DNA of 64,000 nt from assembly GCA_010645155.1 (NCBI GenBank), contig CM021322.1:13184360-13248359 (forward strand), in the 5' to 3' direction. The position numbers and the translations under genes were made by a program. Shown piece after piece: positions 20,503 through 33,510 of the stretch. The stretch is from Tigriopus japonicus (lineage: Eukaryota; Arthropoda; Copepoda; Harpacticoida; Harpacticidae). The first letter of the stretch is position 1, and each line of letters starts with the position of its first letter. A model generated the notes under the pieces. The model did not search any database and was not told where the DNA came from. It worked only from the letters and a program-made list of their open reading frames with translations.

Positions 20503-23340
20503 TGCGTTTAATTTCATGGAGTGCTTTTCCGATTGGTACACGAAAGGAACGTAGTAAGTAGTTTGGGCTGCAAGTGTGTGCCATCGTGTTGTGCCTGGAG
20601 GTTCTTTCATCCTCTTCATCCGTTGAGGGTAAGCGACTCAGGTGGGAGGGCGACTTCACACGGCGACAAGATCATATTTATTGATATTCTCCCGACCGAC
20701 CAAAAGTGGCCTTGATTGACGGGCTAAATATGGCAAGCATCTGTGAAATGACTCACGGCGGCGACGTAGACCGCCCGCTTGAATGGCCCGAGGAAAATTG
20801 TGTCCACTCAAAAAAGAAACACAGTCTTTGTAAGTGTATTATTCTCACAATGGTTATGAATCATAACTGCATGTCAACCGAGAAAAACATGCTCTCTCTC
20901 TCTCTCAAATATGGCGGACAACCGAGAACCTGTGAGGAAGGATGACACAACTCTAATTTATCTTGGTCGCTCACCATTGCTTCTAATATCCACCTTCAAG
21001 GGCGGGATGAATAAAAATGTGGTATGCAGTGTATGGACTGTATAGTAATAATACATCTTTTCTGGTTCGTCAAATCGGAAGTTGATCCCCAAACTTGACA
21101 AGTTCAAATTCATCATGGAGGATGCTGCTTTTTGCATGGTCATGACAGAAGTGAAACATGGGAGCAGATGTTGTTCTCAAACAAAATCATAGGCCGTATC
21201 ATCGAGGAACGAAGCCTATCTAATGGCAGAGAGAGAGAGAGAGAACGAGGGAGGGATTATTCTAATCATCCACGGCTGTTTTCCATCGAACCTGGGGCTT
21301 AAATTCATCCCATCAACCATAGGAGCTCCTTGAACTAGGTGAATGGATTCAGATGATTTACAAAAAACACCCATGCGGCTTGCCAAGAACAACGAGAGGT
21401 TCTCTCTTTCTTTTTCTCTCCCCTTCTTCTCTGTTCGTTCCATCTCGCATGCATCATGTATCCCTATATTGTTGTTCCAGGAAATTTCACACATGCGCCT
21501 CTGGCCAGCTCGGTCTGCTAGCTTCTACTACATATGCATGCATGCAATAGCTCCTCTGGCTTTGGCTTCTTCTTTTCCCCCTGTCACTCGAGTACAAACT
21601 TCAAAACTTACGTAGACCTCAGATCTCACTCCTCGTTTGAGTGGGCTTCAAAGCCAATGAAAACACGCTCCAAATTTGACCCGAGCAATCGGAATGGGTA
21701 ACAGAACCTGGATTAGATTTGCATATGAATTGGCCAACTCACTCGGCTCAGGATTGCTGGTCGTTGCTAGTCGAATCCGAGCTTATATGGGGGCCCTATC
21801 GTGGTTTTATTACCCTTCAAGTAGTTCCTATTAAGACACGTCGTAAATGATTTGCCAATTTCCAAACGGCTAACTACATAGATCCTGATCAGAGAGAGCA
21901 CTTTTTTTTCTCGCTAACAATAGCTTATTGACTGAGTAAAAGACTAACCTAGTAGTGAGCATTATGCCTCACCAATGAGGCGTTGATTTTGAGTCCGGAT
22001 AACGCCAGAAAAAGGGTCGTAAAATGAGTAGTCCGCTTCAAAATATGGCTTCGGTGTATATGTCCTAATACTTCGAAAGCCCGGCTCGATTTTCTCATGA
22101 GCATAAATTTTCTCACATCACCTGGCACCAACTAGTTTAGTCTTTCGGGGTTGAATGTGAAATGTCGCCGGGCTAAATACGCCTTGTTAGAACTGAATGA
22201 TGAAAAAGCTGACCAAACACCCACCATACTCTCTCTCGTCAAGGGCTGATAATACCCTATCCATCTTCATTAAACCCGGGGAACCCCTCTGAAAAAAAAC
22301 TCAAACCAACAAAAGATCAGGCACTTTAATGCTTAAATCATGTGCCCGACGCCAACATGCGTCAATTCAGAGCTTGCATCTGCTCAGAATTGGATGCGTC
22401 AATTGGGTTTGAAGAGCTTGTCTGGTCGATGGTCACAAACAATGTTGGTAACTGGTGAAGGGGATCCCTTTTTTATCATCGTGCTTGAATACCATTCATG
22501 TTGCAATCAGCTTTGGTCATCTTTATGGATAGGTACATTATTATGTAGGTACGGATATTGTGATATGTGAGTACGCTCGAACCTCCATCGATGTGAGTAT
22601 GAGAGAACAAAGATTGGTGCCAAAGTTGGCACACCTGCCTTTTCGTATCGACATTGTCCGGTTTCGTTGTGGTTTCGTATTTTTCCAAAAGACCTGATCA
22701 AGTACACCTCGTCAACCGTGATCACCGATGCTCCGTGTGTACCTATATGTGGCAACACTGCCAAGAATCTCCAAATTTCCCGTATTGGTCTTCAGGTTCT
22801 CTTTTTTTTGGAATACCTGAACTTGTTATTTTATCATTTTTTTTTCAGTGTCATTGATTGTTTTTCCAGGTTTGGCGAAAAAACTATTCATATCCTGACG
22901 TCAATCAGGCGCACCTGACGATGTAAAAAAGCCAGTTCCCCCTTGTTAAAGTGAATACTTTGTTCTCTTTAGGTCTCAGGAGAACTCCATTTCTGATCGA
23001 GTGACAAAATGGCACCTTTCTCAATCACCTCTGGGTCTTCTTCGTGGGTAAGGCGGAAGCAAATAATACTGGGCAAAGAGGGCAATAATCCGTCTCCGAA
23101 AAAAAGCTTCTCATATTTCATGGACAACAAAAAGTTGACAAAAAGTTGCCCCGTTGATCCTTGATTGTGCCAAGGGAAGCACCATTTTCTCCCTCTCTTT
23201 GGTTCCCTTTGTTTTTCCGTTCATTCCTTCCAACCAACCAACCAAGCAAGCAACGACTCGGGTGAACATTATTCGAGAACATTGAACCACCATGGTCGAG
23301 GATGGTATCGATTTCCCAAAAAAGAAAATTATCAGGCGAG

Positions 23341-23343
<3 letters not shown>

Positions 23344-23381
<38 letters not shown>
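23344..23381 (+). repeat. (TC)n microsatellite, about 19 units
   Basis: The longest perfect dinucleotide run in the window. It is a likely polymorphic locus. Confidence 0.97.
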
Positions 23382-23383
<2 letters not shown>

Positions 23384-26300
23384 TGATCCCATCCCTCAGT
23401 CCCTTTAATAGCAAAACAGTAGCAGTCACAAGTTACTGTAGTGACACTCACGAGTGAGTGAGTGAGTTGGTTGCAACTTGAAATTGGTCATAAACCAAGG
23501 GAGGGGTTTAGGGAGAGACCTGAATCCGGAGTCAAATGCTCAGTGTGATCAATAGTCTCGCACCCTTGATAACTATGACACTCCAGTGTATTAAAGGAGT
23601 CTCGATAGAAACCCAGGTGCAAACGTTGTCCATCACGAAAATTGTCCGATGGAACAACCAAGGATATTTTGATATTGGAAACCTCATTTTTGCGATAGCT
23701 CCCTACTCGTTTGACCGATAACAAAAGCGAAAATAAGAGATATTTGCTGACTATTGATTGCTTATTGACATGGGTACGATCATAATCTTACTCAAGGCAC
23801 ACCCACCCACTTTCATGGATATCTTTTGGGAGTGAAACTTCATGGAGTTTCGGGCAAAATAACTCGGGGGCATTGATTGAAACGACACGTTCTTCACATC
23901 CTTGTCCGCGAAATCGAACGAAGACTTAGAACGTGACTGTCATCTATTGGCAAATGTTCTTGGTTCCTGTTTAGATTTGTGGCGAAGGAACTGGTTGGTT
24001 GTTGTAACTACTAATGGCTTGGACAAATAGTTAATGGATAATCAATGGCACTCTCTTTCAGGCGTCCCGCTTCCAATCGCACATGGCACTTTGCCAGGTT
24101 GCTTCTGCTCTCATAGATATCACCGAGTTTATGAGTCGATATCGATATTGCAGTGAAGGTGGCAGATTAATTCAACGATCCACAAGTTAACTCGAGGGAT
24201 TAGAATGGCAAGCAATCCTTTTTTGAAAATAGCGATAACTTTTAATTGATGGCATGTCCTGTATTATCATATTTTATAATTCACGGCAGATGAGCATTGA
24301 AATCATGTCAATTTTACGGTCACGTTGCCTTTTAAAAGAGAAACACTTGTTCAATTCAGACTTGGAATCGCCAGTTGTAAGCACGAGATATTTGCTTAGA
24401 GGCCTTTCTTCTGATCTGTCTTCATCCTGTTTTTGTGCAATTGGCATCTTCAAATGTTCAAGCTCTCAAAATCAATGTTGAACTGTGAGTATTATCGAGT
24501 GTTGCCGTGGACGTCAAGAATTTATCGATGCGATCGATTGCAGTTTTTGAGGTCATTATTGGACAGCTGTTCCGATGACATGATACCAATGACAGAAAAA
24601 CGAGTTGGTTGGTTCCTGTGGAGGATGCATTTGGTCCCGAAAATCGAGTCACTGCCACGTTCAAAGGGAGTGAGCGTTCACTTGTCCTATCAAATGTTAA
24701 TCTGTGGACATACTGAATATCGATAACTGAACTAGTCAGTCTCTGCTTCTCCTGAATCTCTCTAGTGGCTACACTGACATTACAGTAGTGTAGTACATCC
24801 ACACTTGTCTTCCACTCCAACCCTGTCTTTCATTTTGGTTGGTTTTCTGGATCAAAACGGATGTGTGCAATCAGCTTGTCAGCTTTACGTCAAAAACACT
24901 TGGTTGTTCACCGGTAAGGTCTGTCTAGTAATGCTGGAGAGTGGTCGACGGTGGCATCAAACCAGGAAGGCTTTTCAGAATTTGAACTTCAAACTTTCTT
25001 TTGATCGTTCTCTTCCAGGAAACCCTTTGGTTTAAATGTCACTTGCACGCATACACGGACTTATGCACGGAAAGAAAGAATAACATTCTCTCTTTGTATG
25101 ACAACGATATGGTTGGGAAAAAGGGAGTCGACAAAGGGCACTTGGATTTCCTCGAAACCGGAAAGACAAGGGTCAAAACAATAACAACGAGCTAAAAAGC
25201 CCTGAATATGGCGAGCGCACACTAGTAACAACCTTTGAAAAGGACAAAAGAAAAGGGTGGAAATTTGTCACAGTTCAGCACATTTCGTTTGTGGAAGCCG
25301 GATTTTCAAGAAATAGGACATTCTTGCCCGGTGATGGTCCAACTACGTAAACAGTTACTTCGAGTCCAATTAGTGGAGCTTTTATGGGATTGTTCAACTT
25401 TCAGAATGACCCATTGCGACCGGATGCCAACGGCGGGAGAGTGCAGCTAGCTAATTTCCGACCTAATTGACCATCTAGGCCAACCTGCTACTGCTGCAAT
25501 GCATCCAAGTCATATACGAAGCTTTTGGTGGCTCCCGGTGTTCCGGTGCACAAACGAGTCCACCCGCCAAGCAAGACAACAACAATGAGAACGAGATGTC
25601 CGAACTCATATCTGTCACATTTGGATCACTTTACGTCCTCTTTCCCCCCTTGTTCGTCGACTTACGAGGAGCATACCAGAACGAGGATGTTACATTCACT
25701 CACTCACTCACACACACACATGCACTTCATCCAACGTCTTCTCTCCTTGGGGCAATGTTACATCGAAGAAGTGGAATCTGCCATTCATTGCCGTTCAATT
25801 TAGTCCCGCAGGGATGGCTAAACGAGACGAGGCCCAGCGAGACTATTTACTTACTCGGTTTAGATCCACTTGTTCAAAAGCCTTCCACGTAATCGGTGGG
25901 TGAAATTTCGGCTGAGAGGAGGAACAGTAATGGTTCTGAAGCCATTAGTTGTAAAAAAAGTTGTACAAAAATTATGCAGTCTGACGAGTGCATTGTTTGG
26001 CTGGGGGTTTCCTATGCCGCGGCATCCACGATCTTACCCACAGTGAACACGATCTCTTGGTCCCCGTTCTAAGGAGGCTTGTTTGTCCAGAAATGGTGTA
26101 TTTTTCGAACAATAAAGTCCAATGGCTAGCAATTTGAGGGCCAACTAGTGCGCCAAAGTGATCTCGTTCATCTCTCATTTTAAAACGAACATGAAAAATA
26201 AATCTTCGAAGAACCCGCGTCCTCGACACCTGGTCTCCCATCACACTAGCATTATTTAGTAGTGAATGAGCCAGATCGACACCATTATCGTCCTTCTTCT

Positions 26301-29300
26301 TGGACAAGTTGTGACTCCTAATACGATAATGAGCACCATTTTTAGCCACATTGACGACGAGAATGTGTTTTTTATCTCCTCTGATCCAACTTGTGCAATT
26401 GGGCCTTCGGTTCGTCTCGTTTTTTTTCGATCTTTCTCATCCTCTCTGGGCAAGGGGATTGAACCGGGAGCTTTTTGTTGTTAGCTGGCTGACTAAGCAA
26501 CGCTGTTCTTTTTTTCTTTTACTTATCTTGGATTGCAATCAAGCCGAAAAATTCTAAAGTGGCATCACAAATAACAAGATAACAAATGTGGAAATCTCCA
26601 AACAAGCACTGTCCGAAAACCTGAACGTTTATAAAGCATCCGTCTAGAGAGACGCTTCTCTTTTAAAACAGGCCCTCTATTACTTTGGTTGGGTGGGTGG
26701 GGTCAAATCGGGCCTTGAAGGTTTAATGTCCAACATCTGGGATGTAAAGTGCGCAAAGTTTGGGATCGAAACCATTAGGGGGAATGGGATTTGGGAACAA
26801 TGATCTTTATTCCAGGCTAAACCCCTGAACAGAATTTGGGCTCATTTTCATGCCAAGCATCATTTGACTTCCAAAAAATTCCCTCAGAGGAACGAACCCC
26901 CTTCCGATATCCAGATTATATATACATGCACACATTGCTTGAGAACGACTTGGACCAACGGCACACAAAAGCTTTTCCACTTTGGTGTTCATTTATGCAT
27001 AGTTGGAGTAAAGTTGACTGTAGATTGAGTCTTGCCACTATCCCATATTGTGAAAACAGTGGGGCTTCTGTTTCAAGAGACCGAGCAAGTTTGGCTTTGT
27101 GCCTGGATCCTCATAAACGTGGCATAATCACAACTTGGAGATGATCTTGGGCAAAGTTTCGGGGAACGCGTTCCATTCTGGGCCATTGTTCCACTCAACT
27201 GGAACCTGCCTCAGCCCAACGATGATGACTCGACAATTTCCATTCACCAACTGAAACCGAGTTTGTGTAAAGGGTTCTCTTGGAAGTGATTAAAGCAAAC
27301 AAGTCCCTGGTGCCATCCATTACTCTCCTGCCAATGACTCCTCTGAAACTGAAGCGTTTTGCAACGGAATTAGCAAACCTGTTGCCCTCGAGTGACTTAT
27401 CTCTCGCGAGCATACACAATCACAGGGTGACTCCTAAACGTCAAGGTGGCCTCGGTCCCAGGTAGGAGTGGGACTCGGTGGGTTCTTTGATTGCCAAGGA
27501 AAGGGGAAAGGAGAGATAAGCCTCGTTTTTCTCGAACAGGCCCATGTGCCACTTCCCACGTCACCTAACGTTGGTTCTCTCTTCTTCTTTCTTCGGCTTC
27601 GAGGGGCTCACGAAATGGGATCAGTCCTTGAGACAAAATCTGTTAACATTCCGCTCACGTAAGTTGCCAGGCCCCAAATTTGAAAGACCTGGGTAAGGAA
27701 GCCTTTGGAACTCGTGCTCTGTCCCACCAATAGAAACTTCCTATTCCTTCTTACCAGATCGAGACACACACACACGGAGAGAGTAAAAGAAAGAAAGAAA
27801 AAGGGACGAAGGGAGGGAGGAAAGGATCCTTGATATGCTCGTTGTTCCCAAGAGTAGTGGGCCCACCTTTGGGAGAAAGAAGGCTTGATCCTATAGGGCT
27901 CGGTGATGCGTTTGTGGATGTTTGTCTAGAGATGTTGGACAATTTGGCAAATCTTCAGGGTCTGGCTTGCAAGTCATACTCACTAGGACGGACACACTGT
28001 GAATATCACAGTGGACAGTTCACATAAAAACCAATGAAAACGTTACCAGTTACGTGACTTCCCTAAACCGGTTTGAAACACTCGCGAGATCTTGAAGGGC
28101 AAGGTTCTAGATATACTGTTGGCCAATGAATGGATTGTATTCTGAAAGAAAGAGTGCGGCATATTTTCACGCCTTTTACATATATATTCCCTTTTCAAAT
28201 GGGTTGTTTGGCCATCCAATCGGCCACTCGCATTGGTTCTGTAACAGGACCCTCGTTCTCTATGTCTCAGACTATCACCGCATGATTGGATGGTTCAGGT
28301 TTTTTGAGGGGGGGAGTTTGACACTTCTAGCTGTCTTTTCTTCGATTCATCAGATGCAGGTTCATTGAACCCGGGATAAATCACATCGCAGATAGAGCTC
28401 AAGAGACACAAGGTCAACATTTTGCGAATGTCAGTGGAATCTTTGAATCCATATTGGGAGCAAAAAGCCTACCATAAAACTGCCTTAATCTCGAACGGGG
28501 AGTCGTAAAAAAAGTAGAGGCCGTAAAGTTCCACCGAGCGAACTTGACTTCTCCTCCGTTTCGTTTCGTTTCGGGGTCGGGCCAGTCATTCACTTCGTCA
28601 TTCAGTTGACTTTGGGTTTGCCAGCTTGAAGAGAGAGTTAGTCAGCGAGCTCGTGGGATGGATTTGCGATTTATTTTTTTCAATCACTTTGTCGCTAAAA
28701 GCTCAAATCATGCCTGTCAATCCCAGTGTGTGAAATAGCTGGGAATATAAAGGATATAAATGGTCCTGGAGATCATAAAATCTCGATCAGGGCGGAGAGA
28801 GTAAGAGACGTAAAGACAGGGAAAAAGGGGACAAGAATGAAACGGACGGACAAAATGACGGTCTTTGATACCCGTAAATCGTGTCGGTGTTGTGTTCAAA
28901 GGTTGTTCCTCCCAAATCGGAAACTCGTCGGTCCTAAGAATCATCCTTTCTCGTGTCCTTCACTTTCCATATTGTCCCCTAATTTACTCTTTCTGGGTCC
29001 AATATATTCCACTTTTTGGGGGTACCACCATAGTTTATGTCCATCCGCAGTATTCGAAGGAGTTTATCAGAGTGTGCAGGATGGGAAAGAGAGAAAGAGA
29101 ATGTCCCTACCCAAAGCCTCTCTACCATGTACGTAGTATCTAGCAGTTTAAAAGCCTGGCACCCTCGAAATGACAGAACAGTGGCAGTACGAACGCACGG
29201 ACCAGCAGCTAGTCATGTGTAGTCAAGTAATGACAGAGGAACAAAGTTGCAGCACAGCCATGACATGCAAGGATAGAAGAGGCCCCTTGACCTTGAAGGC

Positions 29301-29980
29301 GTTCAGTGACTCCTAAAATAGCAGCTTTTTGCCAATGAACCCCCCAAAGGAGGCGGCAACGAACCTCCAAAAGGAGCGCCGCCTACGCCAAAAACGGGGA
29401 CGAATGGCAGCCCCAGTCAACTTGAGGGTCCTCTCTCTCTCTCTCTCTTTCATTCCACTTCTGTCTGACGTACGTACGTAAGGTCCTTACAGCCAGCACA
29501 TTCGCAAGAACAGTGCTCACTCACTGTGTGTACAGACGCAAAGCGAACGAGAGAAAAAGGCCCAGGCAACAACGGATCGAGAGATCTTTACGTATGTTGT
29601 GCTCCCAACAACAGCGTTTGACAGTTCTCTGAGCAGCAGGCAAGCTTCTTCTTGTACTACTGCTACTATTACTACCACCACAGCTCAAGTTTGTTGGGTA
29701 CAAAGAGGAGGGGGAAGAATACTAGAGGAGGAAGCAGTGGTGGTAGTAGTGCTAGTAGAATTGGGATACCCTCGTTCGGCCTGAGTCCATCCAACGATCA
29801 AATGAACGAACGAGAACACAACCAAGCGAGACTTTGAGACACCGACCATCCAACAACGGGAAAGAGGCCTTCTCCAGACTCAAAAGACCAAGAAATGCGA
29901 CCCTAATGTTCCTTGGCCCTGTTGCGGAGACACCCGGGATAGCAGAGTACCACGGGCAGTAATCAAAATACTACTGCCAC

Positions 29981-30068
29981 NNNNNNNNNNNNNNNNNNNN
30001 NNNNNNNNNNNNNNNNNNNNNNNNNNNNNNNNNNNNNNNNNNNNNNNNNNNNNNNNNNNNNNNNNNNN
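29981..30068. other. Assembly gap (88 N)
   Basis: A run of 88 undetermined bases. Frames translated across it are meaningless, and joining of the flanks is an assembly inference. Confidence 0.98.
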
Positions 30069-33000
30069 AGTAAGCAGGTCTAGATCCGGGAGTTTGAGTC
30101 CGCGTTTTCCGCTTGGCCATGATTTTTGATTGTCATCCAAATCAAGACCAAGATTAGTAGTGTTCGTTCAATCCGGATCAGACAGCGCTTAGAAACAGTG
30201 AACGGATGGAAAATTCCCGAGTTTGTGCTCACTGGATGGACAGACAATGAACTCATTGTCACAGGCCCTGAGAAAATCCTTCTTCGGTTGGATTGTGCTC
30301 TTTATTCGAATTTGATGCACACCATGTTCCAGCGCCCAATAGCACTCGTGGTGCACTTTTGAGCATCCCTCTCTGTCCGCGTGTTATTGAAGTCATCTTT
30401 CATATGTGGGCACACCCAGGTACGCCCGATGGATGATTTTAATTGACGATGGCAAACAAGGCTCCCCCTTCCGTTCACACCTCATATTCTGAGAGAAGAT
30501 TAAACTTGACCGTATTTGGCATGGTGTTCATTGGCTTGGCGGCTCTTTTTTGACAGATCGTCATGCCCTTGATTTAACATCCAAGGGTAATTTTAATTAT
30601 TGACCATATATGGGGTGTTTTCAACGTTTGTTCTGACATTCATGCGCCAATACTCGGGGAGGAACCATGTCCAATTTGGGTCAGAACATATCAAGTTAGT
30701 TTTTGGGATCGCGAATGTGCCCAAGGCTCGAGCACTAATGTTGTGCAAAACTGCGGACCGCATGTCATTTTCTTCCGCTTGTTATCACACGCCCATTGAA
30801 GAAGGCAGGATCCGTTCAACCCCCAACTAGAATGTGTGCTTTATTTGGTTTCGTTCCTCCGTTGTAGAGGCTTAATGGGAATCAAGGGCGGCCATTGAGG
30901 AGAGCCATTATTCTTCAATCAAATGCCCAGTTTGCCATTTTATCATGTCTTTGGAGGGCGAAATGTGCATTGACAAGTTCCATCCAGATTCCTCCTCGTG
31001 TCACGCTCACAAAAAAGGAAAATAGAGATCCCCTTAAGCTTGGGCAACAATTCGGGGTCTATAAATACGTTTATTGTGCAGAGACAACGAGAAAGATTCA
31101 ACTTGAACTGCGAAACCAAGACCAATTGGGAAATAAAAGAAGGCGGTTTCTTCCGTCCAAGCCAATCTCTCCACTTTTTTTTGTTCCAATCAATCGTCAA
31201 ATGCGTGTGACAATTTTGGCCAAACACAATGATGTGCACGAATACACATATTGGAAGATGCCTGCTGATTCATTGATTCTTTTCTGAGAGCATTTTGACA
31301 ATGCACAGCTCTATATCAGATCCTCTTAATGTGCGTGTGTCTTGTCGTCAAAGCTCGGAAAAGAACCAACATGGAAACAATGACCAGTTTGGATACGGTG
31401 ACATTTAGTTCTTTGGTGACATTTTCCACTCAAAAGGAATCTCTTTCGTTTTGCCTCAAGAGAGTCCTTGGTGAGGAGGGAATGAATTGGAATCCCCCGT
31501 GGACGGAACATTGTTGTCGTTAACACGGCTTAAAGGTCATGGAACAGGGGCGGCTGGCTTTTTTTGTCATTGGAAATTCAGCCAAAGACATATAATGTCG
31601 TCCATCATCAAGATTTCAACGACGGTTGTGCTGAATATCGACGATAGCTCTTGGATTTTGAGCGCCAAGTCGATTGGCAACAACACTGCAACGAGCACAC
31701 CACACCATATGGTCAAAGCTCGTTGTTTGCCTTGTTAGTGTGTCCAAGTCCACCGCGAACAACAAAATCAACTACCCATGTGGCATCTTGGGCTTTTGAG
31801 ACAAAGACATGCCTTGTTAGTCGCACACAAGAGGGCTGAAGAACGTTACGAGAATCCGCTTTGGAGCGCCAGAACACAACCAACTACCAACTAGCCATCA
31901 TTGGACGTCTTGAGAAATTAGTTCAGCTCAAACTTGGCTTTTCAAGTTTCGGCAGAACTTTATTGAATAACGAGAGAACCAGCCTAGCAATACCTTTCCT
32001 ATCACCTTGACATGGTTTCGTCTCGAGATATGGGTGCTAAAAAATCCGGTAGTTGAATTCTAGGGTGACGTACAGTATGTATAAGCAAGCTCTGCCACAA
32101 CCCTGGTGACCAGTATTATGGTAGGTCTAGTAATCCACTAGTCATGAATGTCTATGTCCGAGTGACCTTATCCGTTTGCCAAGATAAAGAATCTCCGACG
32201 AATTGACGACAACTTTCTTTGTCCAACCAGATTGGGCAGGGAGGGGGATTGGTTGGACAAGGTTGGAACAACTTTAACCATTGTAACTGTCATTCGGCTG
32301 TCACTTTGGGTCGAGCTACTTGCTCGTTGTACTTTTGTGGAACCCCCGACGAAACACATTTGGTTCGGCATAAAAGCACTGCCCATTCCAAAGAACTAGG
32401 GATAAAAAAGCCTGGGTTTCTTTTGTCCGTTAGAAGGACTAGGGCAACTTCTCATCCTTGATGGATATGCTTCCAAAGGAGGCCATATGCACGTGCAAGT
32501 TGAGGCAGGTCATTTGTTGCATCACCATGTGACCCAGTAACGTCCAAGGGACAATCGGTCAGGTGCTCGTTGGTACAAGGACTGAGTTTGATTTTGGCAG
32601 ATCTTCGATCGTTTGGACTTACGGAAGATTGGGGGAGAGGATCGTTCGAAGATGGGGGGGTGAGGCGAAGAAGAATACATGGTGAATCTGGGAAGAATTT
32701 TGATGCACCTTGAAATTTCATTATCCCTCGCTGGAGGGAGAGAAAAGAGAAAAGAAAGGTATCTTTTGAACAGAGGGGTGCCTCAATTTTTCCTCGTCTC
32801 TCTGTACCAATTTTTACAACCATCGCCAGAATTCTGGTCCAGGGTTGATTCGCTCTCTCCCTTTCTCGTTGACACTTTTGATACGAGACACGATTAGCAC
32901 TTTATCAATGTTCTCGTTTATGACCTTTCTTGAGTAATTCGATGTAAGCGGTAAACGTTCCATTTTCGAATTAGCCGCATCAGCCAACCAGAATTTGGAC

Positions 33001-33187
33001 GTTATGAAAAACCATAGCAACGTTCCGTCAGTCGAAAAAAACACTGAAGTTAATCTATCCTTCTTGCCCTGTGCTTTCGTTTTGGAAACGAGGTCCTTGC
33101 AAAACCTTTGGCTTCTCCGTCAGACCCGTCCTCTTATAATAGACTATGCGATGTTTTGAAAATATCGAACATTCGTTTCCTTTACAG

Positions 33188-33510
33188 TGGTTTGGAAGTT
33201 CGATTGGCCATGTAGTTTGCTCTCGTCATTGGAACCATATCTGCTGCTCCTCCAGGCAACTCCTGTGTCTGTCAGTGGATGTGTATGTTTCATTCTGCTT
33301 GCGCTCAAGTCAGGTCCCTGGGACAATAAAGTCATATACCCAATACAATTTTACAACCCTCATTGGAAGCCACGTTTTGTGTCGAGAAAGAACGAACGGC
33401 TCGGAAAGCTTCGAACGAACGAGTCCAGCAATACTTTGAAGAAACCAGATCGTGTGAGCAAGGCTGCTCTTTCTGCCGGCCAATTATGCATGCATAGAAC
33501 AAATCCTTAA
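33188..33510 (+). CDS. Candidate terminal exon of unknown gene
   Basis: A strong pyrimidine-rich acceptor (ttcgtttcctttacag) at 33187 opens a 106-codon frame ending in a TAA at 33508-33510. The frame needs one base from an upstream exon. The translation has a hydrophobic stretch (SVSGCVCFILLAL) followed by a basic hydrophilic tail, as in the end of a membrane protein. Another frame from the same acceptor is also long, so this is weak. No upstream exon with a good donor was found. Confidence 0.2.

Larger units (their letters stand above)
16999..29980. other. Long gene-poor stretch
   Basis: I see no recognisable protein family or RNA gene. It contains microsatellites at 20466 and 23344 and a reverse-orientation copy of the CAGTGTTGCCAC motif at 22749-22760. 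A strong orphan acceptor lies near 22849 (plus). Short frames around 18661-19260 (minus) with a signal-peptide-like start are unproven. Confidence 0.5.

Noticed and set aside
22849..22918. Strong plus-strand acceptor followed by a 22-codon frame
   Set aside because: The only nearby donor (CAG|GTTCTC) is poor and out of phase with the open frame.
26266..26484. 72-codon plus-strand frame opposite a 125-codon minus frame; T-arm-like GGTTCAATCCC on the minus strand near 26460
   Set aside because: Both frames are within chance length. The T-arm-like bases have no complementary stem and no cloverleaf around them.
29880..30140. Minus-strand frame running across the gap
   Set aside because: Most of it is translated from undetermined bases.
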